NCBI RefSeq assembly: GCF_019279795.1 | Contig: NC_056744.1 | Coordinates: 1,507,413,338 to 1,507,477,337, forward strand | Direction of reading: 5' to 3' | DNA from: Protopterus annectens | Lineage: Eukaryota; Chordata; Ceratodontiformes; Protopteridae | Length of the DNA: 64,000 bases | Shown here: positions 1 through 17,324 of the stretch, in pieces | Position numbering within the stretch: the first letter of the stretch is position 1 | How the letters are laid out: each line of letters begins with the position of its first letter | The notes under the pieces: model-generated | Databases searched by the model: none | What the model saw: the letters and a program-made list of their open reading frames with translations, nothing else | What the model was told of the DNA's origin: nothing | Program-made: the position numbers and the translations under genes

Positions 1-45
1 GGATACCCTCTTCTCAAAACATAGCCTTCAGGGTATCACACTCAT

Positions 46-173
46 TCAAGAATGACTCAAGGAGTGACATCTCAGCTGAGTGGCTAAGCCAAGACTTCCA
101 GCACCCTCTCTGTCCAACCAGTGTTTCATGTTCCTGCCAAAATAGCCGACACACACACTCTTTGAGATTTGAT

Positions 174-237
<64 letters not shown>
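46..237 (-). repeat. Dispersed repeat family A, copy 1, with (CA)n microsatellite
   Basis: A pure CA run at 177-237 adjoins a unique-looking segment at 46-176. The minus-strand text of that segment resembles 26593-26720, which also follows a TG run in the same relative order. Both translate in one frame to a similar string (GRNMKHWLDREG here, GRDTKHWVDREG there). That shows they are copies of one dispersed repeat. I do not think the frame is coding. The family is not recognised. Confidence 0.6.
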
Positions 238-239
<2 letters not shown>

Positions 240-1187
240 CTGGGAAAGGCTGGCACAGGTTTACTAGCTATGCCCCCTTTTGCCCAGACTATAAGGTAGT
301 TATCACTGCCACCAGACAACTCTTATCAGTTACTTTAAGGCCCTTAGCAAAGTGTGTCCAATCCTACTGTGTAATGTTACAATTAATCTTAATGGTAGTT
401 TGACCAAGAACAAGGCTGTTGGGAGTGGCCCACACAGTGTCATCAAATAAAAATGCAAGTACAGTAAAAGCTTAAATATCTCTAGGCAGACCAACCACTA
501 TTGAAAGGTTTAAATGTATTTAATAATAAATAATAAAAGAACAAGAAAATACTCATTAAATCATCACAGTAATTTCAGAGTTCAAAATCACAGGAAATAT
601 TTAATACAACATTGCAGAACAGTCTCAAATAAATACAGAAAACATCTAAGCTATACTTCACTATATTCCTAACTGTATCTAAGAGATATTACTGTACCTT
701 AGTTATCTTACCTACAGAGCAAGGCAAAACAGATATGGTGAGTGGGTCTTTCTAGACGATGCTGTCAGTTCAAAGACAAAATACAAAATGCACTGTCTCT
801 CTCAGAGCTTCTTAAATTAATATCAAATTTACTGCTGGGTTAGCTTGCAGGATGACATCACTTCTTGTCATCTGACCTTACTTCCCAAGCTAAACACCCA
901 TTGATGGAAACTGCCAGCATTTACCATCTCCCTGTGAAAAATACATAACCCTCAGATCTTTGCAGCTGCTGGAAGACATAAAACAATAAAACACTTACAA
1001 GACAATGTAGAAGGCTCCCTAGTTTTAGACATGCTGTTTCCTTGCTACATTGAAACCATCTTTTATGGTGCAGTTATAAAATAATTTAATTTCAACCATT
1101 TTTCTGAAGTTTTGCAAGTTAACATTCTATGTTCCAATTTCTACTGTTAAACTATATACATTTACACAGTTACGATCGTGTATATAC
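238..1187. other. Unassigned AT-rich DNA
   Basis: I find no supported gene, RNA or repeat structure here. The open frames are short and the sequence is A/T-rich. Confidence 0.5.
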
Positions 1188-1334
1188 ATTTCTGTTCTTT
1201 TCCAGTAGGGTACACTGTGGATACATCTTTAAGCCCAGTACTTTACAAACCCTTTCAACACACACTTCTGCCCCAGCAGTTTGTGAATCATGTTGATAGT
1301 CACAAATGACAAATAATTATTTATAGAATTCCAG
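1188..1334 (-). repeat. Dispersed repeat family B, copy 1
   Basis: The minus strand matches the plus strand at 14696-14892. Shared anchors are TAAATAATTAT, CATTTGTGA, CAAACTGCTGG and CCACAGTGTACCCTA, in the same order. The second copy carries an extra stretch of about 50 bp between the anchors. The repeat abuts the CR1 endonuclease fragment that follows on the same strand. Confidence 0.65.
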
Positions 1335-3160
1335 ACCTCTTTTTTTTTACAGGGCGGCATAGAAACTTTGAATGATCTGATCTCACCAGATAAGAACTTA
1401 CTGTGGGAGTGTGCAGTGGCACTCATGTTGGTGAGAACCAAGTCCAGAATTTTGTCTCCCCTTGTGGGGGATGAGAGGAGCTGGTCTAGTGCATTAGAAT
1501 TGATGAAGTCAAAGAGTTATTTGGTGAGTGGATTAGTGCAGGAATAGTTCACCCAGTCTATGGTGGGGTAGTTGAAGTCACCAATGATCAAGGTGTTAGG
1601 GGGTACCTTAATTGAGTCAAGTAGGTCCAGGTAGGAGGAGTCGGTGTCCTGAGACATGGGAGGGGGGTCTATAGCTGGCTATAACTTGGATGAGTGCCTT
1701 GTCAGCTGTCAGATGCACTTGGAGTAGTTTTAGTGTGTCATGCTGGCAAACTATACTGGAGGTGTGCTTGTCTTTAATGAAGATAGAGACTCCACCATCT
1801 TTAGTCTTCCCCATCTCATTTTGAGGTCAGAATGTGTGGAATAAGGTATAGCCTGATAAGGGAGGGGTGCTCTCCACAGCATTGAACCAACTTTCTGTGA
1901 CTGCACAGATGTCGGCATCTTCTATTGTGAGGAGAGCCTCTAGTGAGTGCACTTTTAGGTTAAAGGACAGATATTTTATGTTGGAAGATTTGTCTTTGGA
2001 ACATTGCCTAGAAAGGCACAATGGTGGAGGAAAGTGCCTTGGCCAGAATTCTGAATTCCAGGGGTGACAGGTGGAGGCCATCTCTGGCAAAGCATTGAGG
2101 CCTGTCGCCATGTCATCCCAGGCAGACAGATAGTGGATCCCCTTGGAATGATACCAGAAACTAAGCCAATTGTTGAAGTCAATTATTTTTTGTTGGTATT
2201 GAGGTATTATTCTTGGTGAAGGTAGAATGCTGCTTGGGGATAGGGTCATAACTGCTTGGGACACATACTCTGAGAGCTCAATCATGTATATCTTCATATA
2301 GTCCAGGGAGGTGCGTCTCAAGTCATTCACACCAACATAGACAATGACATAGTCATTCTTGTACCTGTTGTTGATAGACTTAAGAGCGTGCATGATATGG
2401 CAGAATCTGGCACCTGACAGACAACTGACCATGACCTTCTCCTTGTTGACCCTGGGGAGGGGGACATCTGTGTGTCTCACAAATGAGTCACCAATGACTA
2501 GTATGTTTGGTTTATTGTTATGCCTTATTGGCTGCGTTGGTTTGTTTTTATGCCTTATGAGCTATGTTGTGAGACACTAGTGTATTGTCGGCTGTGTGTG
2601 ATGTGTTTGGTGTTGTGTTTGGAATGTTTGTGAGTGTGTTTTGAAGGTCTCTGGTGGTTAGGTTTTATTCAGGACCTCTGCATAGGTGGCTGTGTGTTGT
2701 TTTTGGCTATGTGATATGGGTGGTGTGTTTTTTGTGCTGTCAATCTCCTCTTTCTCAGGAGTACTGACTGTGGCATGACAGAGAGTGTATTTCAGGTTAC
2801 TGATGTAGATGCATTTCTCGCAAGTATGTGCTAGGAGAAGAGGGCTGTCAGTGAACATGAGGCAGTTGCTACACTGTCTCAGTATGCCCATGTCAACCAG
2901 GCTGGCAGGAGAAACTGATGGGAATTGTCCATAGTGTTCTGAATGCTTGAGTGGACCTCTGGAGAGAGGATTTTGATATGGGTTTGTCCACAAGAGTGTA
3001 GACCACAAAAACCTTCTTAAATGTAAAATAACTGGCCTGAAGCCCAAGTGCTAAAACCAAAACTAAGAGGCTTAGAATAACAAATAAATTTAATAAGGCT
3101 ACTAACAAGCAGTAATAAATGCAGCAGAATAAAAGCACTTGAATGCTTAAGAGCAAGCAG
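1335..3160 (-). pseudogene. CR1-like LINE fragment C: ORF1 (zinc finger + SGNH esterase) and start of endonuclease
   Basis: This is a decayed 5' part of a CR1-clade non-LTR retrotransposon on the minus strand. ORF1 lies around 3047-2010. It has a Cys-rich CSNC...HTCEKC zinc-finger-like segment near 2850-2790. This is followed by an SGNH/GDSL-type esterase: GDSFVRHTDVPLP near 2500-2460, then DYVIVYVGVND near 2360-2330. The reading continues into the ORF2 endonuclease (NIKYLSFNLKV near 1985, ASYRPPSH near 1660, then a DFNYP-like and DLVLTN-like block near 1600-1440). Stops and frameshifts interrupt it and the RT domain is absent. Its product would have served retrotransposition: RNA binding by ORF1 and nicking by the APE-like endonuclease. 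The same layout appears at 15690-16316. Confidence 0.8.
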
Positions 3161-10596
<7,436 letters not shown>

Positions 10597-10639
10597 CTTT
10601 GTGTTGCATCTGTTTGTTTCACTCCACCTGTACAAAGAA

Positions 10640-11190
10640 GCCAGTCACAAACAGAGTCCTTCAGGGATCGATCCTGAGACTGCTCCTTTTTGGGATTTAT
10701 TTCTTTGAAGTCAAGGCCAATGTCAATGGCCTCTGGCTGAGTAAATTTGCAGATGATTGCAAATTAGGAGCTGTCATTGAATCCCCACGGACATAGATGT
10801 TCTCCATGTAGGATTGAAACAGACAAACAACTGGTGTAGGCTAGTGTGATGTATACGACCCATCAACACAAATGGAGTGGAGAAGCTTGGTCCTGAATGC
10901 AATTGTCTTGTATTAGTTTAAGTATAACTTAGACAATTGGATGGAGAACAGGAAATTCTTCCCTGGTTGGGCACCTATGTCTTTAATGGACACAGGCAGC
11001 CTGTAAATGGTTCATCTCCCAGGTCCCTTCTTGTAAATGTTTCATCTCACAAGTCCCTGCAGTCCCTGCTTACACTTAACAAGCATACCAGAACTTGTCA
11101 GAGATTTGAGATACATGGTTAGGCTTAAAAAAGCCCTTGTGGTTGTTAGCCTAGTAAACACCTATGAAACTATGAACCTATAAGAGAGGA
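10640..11190 (+). pseudogene. CR1-like LINE fragment D (RT core to 3' end)
   Basis: The plus strand encodes a decayed RT segment: VLQGSILRLLLFGIYF (normally GVPQGSVLGPLLFGIYF), then WLSKFADDCKLGAVIESP, which contains the catalytic FADD box. It then jumps to the C-terminal tail (WMENRKFFPWLG). The end at about 11140-11190 has the family 3' terminus: TTAGGCTT, AGCCTAGTAAAC and CTATGAAACTATGAACC repeats. A stop and an internal deletion separate the parts. It is the same subfamily as the copies at 17.3-21.3 kb. Confidence 0.8.
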
Positions 11191-11996
11191 AATTGGAAAG
11201 GGAGTGAAAGAGAAAACATTAATCAACAATGTGTTACTAAATAAAACATTTATTTTCGAACTATAGCTTGTGCCTTCAGCGTGCTTTCATCTGGCCTATC
11301 ATTCCTTCCACCACAGCTCCTTCTGAGCCCATCATCTGATATCTGCGCTTAGATGCACTGATGCCTTTGTCTTTTTTGTTAGTCTTCTAGTACTCTCTGG
11401 TTCTGTTTTGTTTCCCACACTAAACACTGCCACTAGCTCTACCCTCATTGTAGGTTGTATAATTCCAAGCTTTCAAGGATCTAGCGTTTGAACATCTGCT
11501 GCAGGTTTTGAGGTGATGGTCACTATAATTTCCCCAACAAATATCTCTGACTAGTGATGCATTTTCTCCATTTACCTACCATATTGCAAGGCTCATTCTC
11601 TAGTTTCCATACTATGTATGTCTACCTTCTCCATTTTGGTAAGAATAAAGCATCCTTCTACCTCTCCTTCTGCAGAAAGACTCTTCACTTACATTTCAGC
11701 ATTTAATGACATTAGCTGAATTCCATCTGGCAGTCAAGTTAGTGGGGTTATGCCCATACATGCGACCTTTTAAGCAGTTCCCAGTTCTGTTCTATAATTC
11801 ACTCTACACCAGTAACAGAACATTGTATATACCAGTTTCATTAGTGCATCTAATTCTTGAATATCCTACATGACATGATTAAATTTTCTGTACCTCCAGT
11901 GTTTGCATTTTTTCAGAAGCTTCCTGTAGTCCCACAATGTGCCCAGTAATGACTCCTTCTGCAATTCATATGGAGTTGCATGTATTGGTACCATAT
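11191..11996. other. Unassigned, possibly 3' part of the R4/Dong-like LINE
   Basis: No recognised coding content. It lies immediately 3' of the minus-strand R4/Dong-like LINE and may include its 3' UTR. The sequence AATAAAACATTTATTTTC near 11240 contains poly(A)-signal-like words on both strands. Confidence 0.3.
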
Positions 11997-14276
11997 CTAA
12001 ATATGACTGTAGATGTTTTTTATAAGACCCGTTGCTCCTATTACTATTAGAACTGTCTGGGTATCTTCCTTCCTCATTGCTCTCATTTCTGCCTGCAAAT
12101 CCTGATATTTTCTAACTTTGTGTTTCTCTGTATGCAAGACACTGTAGTTACTGGGTGTGGTGATTTCAATGATCAATGCTACTTTTGTCTTCTTTTCTTG
12201 GACCACTATATCCGGTTTTCTAGAATCTGTCTTTTGAACTGTTGGTAATGTTTGATCCCATGTGATGTAGACTTCATCATTTTCTGTGATGCTCTGTGGC
12301 TCATCTTTCCTGGGTTTTTCAGCCACTTCAGTACCATAATGTTTGCACAATCCCCACTGCAACAGTCTTGCCACATTATTATGCCTTTCAGTATACAGTC
12401 CTTCTGCTATTAGTATGTTGCAACGAGGTGTGCAACTGCTTCCAATTCTGCTTTAAAAAAAACCTACATTTGTCTGTTTCTCCCACATGTTCAATGGACT
12501 TTGTAAACCAACGTGTACTTAGCCACTGTCTTGTGCTGCCAATATTTACCTTTCATCTCTTGGTTTGAAGTCACCTCTCCTTAACCATTCCTGCATTTGT
12601 TCCTGATCAACATGAAGTCCTTCCAGAAGTTTTCTGTACTTGCAATTATATTTATGCATTTTCCACATTTCTTGCCTTCTCATCTGGTCCTTCACCTTAT
12701 ATTCTTTCTTTTGTTTTTTGGCACATTTAGATGCTGATTGAGTTTTATCAACTTGTGGTTTTGCTTTCCATTCCTGCTTGATGCCGATATGCTTCTGCTA
12801 GCCTAAGCAGGGAAGTAATCTTAGATTTATTCTCCTCATGTTTAAAAACTTTCACTACATTCAGGTCTTGAGGTCAGCAGATATGTGTGGAGTCCCAAGA
12901 TTGCAGATCTATACATGTAATCAATTTCAAGGAAACCCATCCCTCCTTCAGAACAGGGAATATATAATCTTGGTATGCACTGATTTTTATAAGTTGTTTG
13001 GTGAGCATGAAGCATCCTTCTTCTTTTCCTATCTAATCTAGCCAACATGTTTTGGAGCCAGTCAATCACTCCAAAATGGTAAGTTAGTAGAGGAAGAGCA
13101 AATTGGTTTATAGCTTGGATTTTGTTCCTAGATGTCAATGATGGTTTCAGGATTAATTTAAGTCTTCTAAAGTTTTCCTTACTAAGTTTTATTCGCATTT
13201 GTTCATGTTTTATTTTTGATCCTTCATCAGTTCCCAAATATTTATACACTCCCTCTTGCACAAGCTTTTATATCACATTCTTGTCCCAAACTGATGTTTT
13301 CTTGTGCTGCAGTATTCCTGCTTTAAAGGTTGCTTTTGCACATTTATCAAGACCAAATGACATCCTTATATCATCTGAAAAAGATTTGACAACTTGCAGT
13401 TGTCCTTTCAGTTCCTCATCTGATGAGCTATACAGTTTTAAATCATCGACAAAGAGAAGATGAGAAGTCTTTAGACTTTATTGTTTTCTAGAAGCCAAAT
13501 TATAGCCATGGCTTAAGCTGTTAAGTAGACAACTTAATGGGTTAAGGGCAAGGCAGAATAACATGGTGACAGAGAGTCACCCCTGAAATATCCATCTTTG
13601 AATTTTTATCCCTGGAGTAATACTTTGTCCTGTATCATAGCTTAATTGCAAAGTGGTCTGCCACTGTTTCATGGTCACTGTAATGTAGTCAGTCAGTGTA
13701 GGGTGTATCCTATACATTTTTAAGCCGTCTTTTATCCATGAATGTGGGATACTATCAAATGCTTTTTTGTAGTCAATCCATGCCATGCATAAATTCTTCA
13801 CCTTTTTACAGTTCTCCACTATGACTTTATTTCACAACAAATGATCCTTTTTTCCATATGGCTTTCTTTTATTGCCCTTTTGTTCTATTGCCATAAATGA
13901 GTTTTTCTTTTAAATGACTATAAACTCTGTCAGCCTCATTTCCAGTGTATAATTTATACGTCATTGGAAGGCAAGTTATTGGCCTATAGTTTTTAGGGTA
14001 GCTTGCAGGTTCACTCTTAAGTAGGAGTATTGTTTTTCCTGTTGTTAGCTAGGTTGTTGTCTATTCAGGGTGTGCATATAAACAGTTCTTACTCATGGCT
14101 AAATCTTCATGCAAAGATGTTAATACTTTTAAACAGAAGTTAGGTACTGCATCTGGGACTAGGGTTTTCCAATTAGAGGTGTTTCTTAACTTTGTTTCAA
14201 TCTCTGTGGCTGTTACTTCATCCCTTTTCATATTCTGTATCTTTAAACTTCTTATTCTTTTACTTTTTCTACCCAT
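11997..14276 (-). pseudogene. Degenerate R4/Dong-like LINE with restriction-like endonuclease
   Basis: Four frames in order on the minus strand give one broken polyprotein. 14276-14061 holds an N-terminal RT lead-in (NWKTLVPDAVPNFCLK). 13819-13577 holds the RT core, with motif A region WIDYKKAFDSIPHSW and QG near the end. 13261-12842 holds the thumb and linker, with NKIQAINQFALPLLTYHFG and the RLYIP..GGMGFLE box. 12374-11997 holds a C-terminal restriction-like endonuclease with KPDIVV, IIEITTP and KYQDL. This order (RT, then C-terminal RLE, no APE domain) is that of the R4/Dong group, which nicks target DNA and primes reverse transcription there. The catalytic DD segment of motif C is not visible between the frames. 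Frameshifts make it inactive. It may extend 5' to about 14,650. Confidence 0.75.
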
Positions 14277-14695
14277 TTAGCATCTTTGTTATGTTACACA
14301 GAATCTTCATAGACACTTCTCCAAAACATATTTATTCCTTCTTTTTTTGTTTTTGGTGGTCTTTAAATTCCTTTTATCTTGCTCCCCAGTTCTCCATAAA
14401 ACTTTTTGGGTCATCAATAATTTACTTATTTTGTACTTTCACTTTATATTTATCTGTGTAGCTTCTAAGGTTTTCACCTGTTCTGTGATTTTTAGTTTAT
14501 TTGTATAGTGAATGATAGATCCTGATCTGTTGTAATACTGCACATTGCTTTTATCACGTCTACCTTTCTAAGTATTTTTGTTGATCTGTTCCCTCTTCTA
14601 TACTCTTCTCACAGTGCCACTTCTTCTCTAAGTTGCTTTATACTTTTCTCTATTCGATACTTCAGTCAGAAAAAGAGAACTGCCACCCCATCTAC

Positions 14696-14892
14696 CTGGA
14701 ATTTTGGTAAATAATTATATTGTCATTTGTGAATATTAACATGATTCATATACTTGTGTTACAAATGTGTTAGAATTGTATGTTATGTGTATATCAAACT
14801 GCTGGTACAGAAGTATGTGTTGAGCAGGGTTTGCACAGTACTGAGCTTAAAAATATAACCACAGTGTACCCTATTGGAATAGAACAGAAATG
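14696..14892 (+). repeat. Dispersed repeat family B, copy 2
   Basis: Plus-strand counterpart of 1188-1334. It holds the same ordered anchors (CATTTGTGA, CAAACTGCTGG, CCACAGTGTACCCTA) and an extra stretch near 14745-14795. It lies between the R4-like LINE and the CR1-A ORF1 region. Confidence 0.65.
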
Positions 14893-15689
14893 CTTTTCTG
14901 TTTACTAGAAAGGCTCACCCAAACCCTGCTACACTTTGCTGTGAGGGAAGGTTAGTTTGCTTTTTATTTGTTGTATTACTTTATTGCCTTTTTCTATTTT
15001 GAATACTGTGATTTGTTTTATTTACCTTGTATTTTGCTTTTAACTGCATATTAAAACTTGAAAAGAGACCACAGCTCTGTCTCTTGTGAGTCAGGCAGAA
15101 TTGTTTTCCCCACCCTCCCACGTAGTTACTGTAGTGTTCTTAAACACAACTGTCTTTCTAGTTGCCTTCCCCTTATGTAAATTTGACCATACATCTCATT
15201 TCCTCTCTCTTTTTACTGGCTTGTGTGAGTAAGCACAAAATTATCATTTTGTGAAATCACTCCCCTTCAACTATTTAAATTTATTGGCCATCCTACTGTA
15301 TTCCATAGTACCAGAATACAAAAGTGACCACCCCCTTTCAATCTGTCTTGCTGTTTTAAAAATAGTGGCTCTCCACTAAAACTTAACTTTTTAGACAGGT
15401 AACACTTAAGTTACCTACATTCACATCTAACTCCTCTAGTGCACACTGCAGTGTTTAGGATTAACCATTTTTTATGTTACCTTTAAGCACCCCTGTGACT
15501 AGCACTTGCTTTAAAACCTGCTGGAAAGCACTAGGAAGTCTTAAATTGATACAAGCACTCAACTTTTCCTTGTTAATAAGAAGAAATTAATCATAGGCAC
15601 TAAGCCTATAATTTCAAAGTACCTTGCTAAGGTAAGGGAAAACAGCTCTTGTACTTTACAAAAAAAAGCACCAAACCAGGCATGTCCAA
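14893..15689. other. Unassigned; probably 5' part of CR1-A
   Basis: No diagnostic motif. It lies upstream of the CR1-A ORF1 remnant in the same orientation, so it may be that element's 5' UTR. Confidence 0.35.
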
Positions 15690-16316
15690 GGGTCAGTTTC
15701 CAGTGATTTCTCCTGTCCACCTGGTGAATCTGGGCATACTGGGGCAATGCAGCAATTGTCTCATGTACACAGACAACCCTCTCCTCCTACCACCCAACAC
15801 TACAACCTGAGAGAGATGCACTTACATAGCCAAACTGGAAGCAAAGCTGTCTCCACCCAATGTTGTGTGAGACAGTCAAGAGGAGAAGGTTAACACCCAC
15901 AGTACACCTCAAGCAACACATAGCCCTTCTAAACCCACACCACCAACACCCACACATAGCAACACTAAACCCACATATGTGGAAGCCCTTAACAGTAACC
16001 CGCCCAAGCAACAAGGACCTCCGAAGCTGAAACACAAACAAACACCATAGTGTCACATAGCTAACAACACCAGTGTGCTACCCAACAACAGCCCCTAAGG
16101 CAAGACAACGTACCCAACACTTTAGTCATAGGTGGCTCTATAGTCAGGCACACTGATGTCCCACTCACCAGGCTGAACAAGGAGAAAATTACAGTCAGCT
16201 GACTGTCTGGTGCCAGGATCCACCACATAACGCATGCACTCAAGTCACTCCACAACAAGTACAAATATGACTCTGTTATTGTCCACGTTGGAGTGAATGA
16301 GTAGATGCAATTCAAG
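15690..16316 (+). pseudogene. CR1-A ORF1 remnant (host CR1, plus strand)
   Basis: The plus strand carries the same ORF1 as fragment C in another copy: GILGQCSNCLMYTDNPLLL near 15730-15785, a Pro/Thr-rich linker (ALNSNPPKQQGPPK), then VIGGSIVRHTDVPLTRLNKE near 16125-16180 and DSVIVHVGVNE near 16270-16305. The nucleophile block reads GGS instead of GDS, so the esterase-like Asp is lost. Several stops interrupt the frame. The endonuclease domain that should follow is missing; the linker region reappears at about 16.7 kb. Confidence 0.75.
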
Positions 16317-16478
16317 TAAAACACACATACTTAATTTTAGAATATATACAACTTACAAAAATATATATACAACTTGCAAAAATATATATAAAAAACACTT
16401 ATATATGTAGATAGATGCTTCTATCTAAAACTAATGTTTAAGCTTCTAAAATTAAGTATGTGTATTTTACTTGAATCA
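16308..16478. repeat. Inverted repeat / potential hairpin (arms about 33 bp)
   Basis: The arm at 16308-16341 (ATTCAAGTAAAACACACA...) is nearly the exact inverse of 16444-16477 (...TGTGTATTTTACTTGAAT). About 100 bp of AT-rich sequence with ATATATA tracts separates them. It sits at the breakpoint where CR1-A loses its endonuclease domain, so it may be a small inserted element with terminal inverted repeats. Confidence 0.6.
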
Positions 16479-16568
16479 GATCTACTAATTTTATTACTTG
16501 ATTGATTAATTAATTGGAACAAATTGGTTCTATTCATTCCCATTTAAACACTTGATGCATTTTAAAGT

Positions 16569-16604
16569 TTTAGTCTGATGAAGCGACAGTATATGTCTGT
16601 GAAA
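16569..16604 (+). ncRNA. Hammerhead-like core motif (weak)
   Basis: CTGATGA is followed 19 nt later by GAAAAC, with an ACAG...CTGT stem possible between them. This resembles the conserved core of hammerhead ribozymes carried by Penelope-like elements. Extra unpaired bases beside CTGATGA and unclear stems I and III argue that any ribozyme is degenerate. Confidence 0.25.
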
Positions 16605-16639
16605 ACTCTTACTTTTTCTTTTCTTTTTTATTACAGCTA

Positions 16640-17324
16640 AGTCCTGTGTACATTGGGAGTATTTTGTTTTTTCAATTTTTCTCTTCTGCTCCCAGTCTTA
16701 TCCTCAAGTTATTTTTATCTGTTACCAAAAGGAAGAAACTGTGGCAGAAAAGAGGAAAATCTCAGGATGCAAAAAACTCCTCTACCAGCCTCAGTAAGAA
16801 GCTGAGATCCCTCATAAAATCCTCCAAAGCTAGTTACGGAAATAAAATTACCAAAGATTCCAAAGACAACCACTAGGCATTCTATAGCTATGTCAAGAAT
16901 TTAAATGGCAATGCTCAGATCTGCTCTGAGCTACAACAGAATGGCATTAAATATACTGATCCCAAGGATATTGACTGATTCAGTGCAAACTTCACCCCCC
17001 TCACTCCCTAAAGAGCCCATCTCAATACAGAAAGATTGCCAAATTCCAGTAATAATGGCCACACAGGTAAAAAATGCACTCTCCAAAAGCTAAGAATACA
17101 GCATCCATGGGACCAGATGACATCTTGGGCTGTGTACTACATGAACTACAAAATGAACTGGCACCTCACCTAAGTGTCATGTTTAATCATAACCTTACTT
17201 CAGGCTTCGTGCCCACTGAGTGGCGCACAGCTACAATTATCCCACTCCACAAGGGGGTGGTCCACCTTGGATCCCAGGAACTACTACCCCATCAGTATGA
17301 TGAGCCTGATTTGCAAGGCCATAG
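16640..17324 (+). pseudogene. CR1-A linker and RT 5' part, interrupted by CR1-B
   Basis: The plus strand reads as the endonuclease-RT linker (KLRSLIKSSKASYGNKI near 16800), then CVLHELQNELAPHL, EWRTATIIPLHKG and YYPISMMSLICKAI up to 17324. These are the fingers motifs of CR1 RT. Stops and frame changes are present. At 17324 the frame breaks and resumes in register at 19984 (ELIIMELINKD), so 17325-19983 is an insertion in this copy. Confidence 0.8.
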
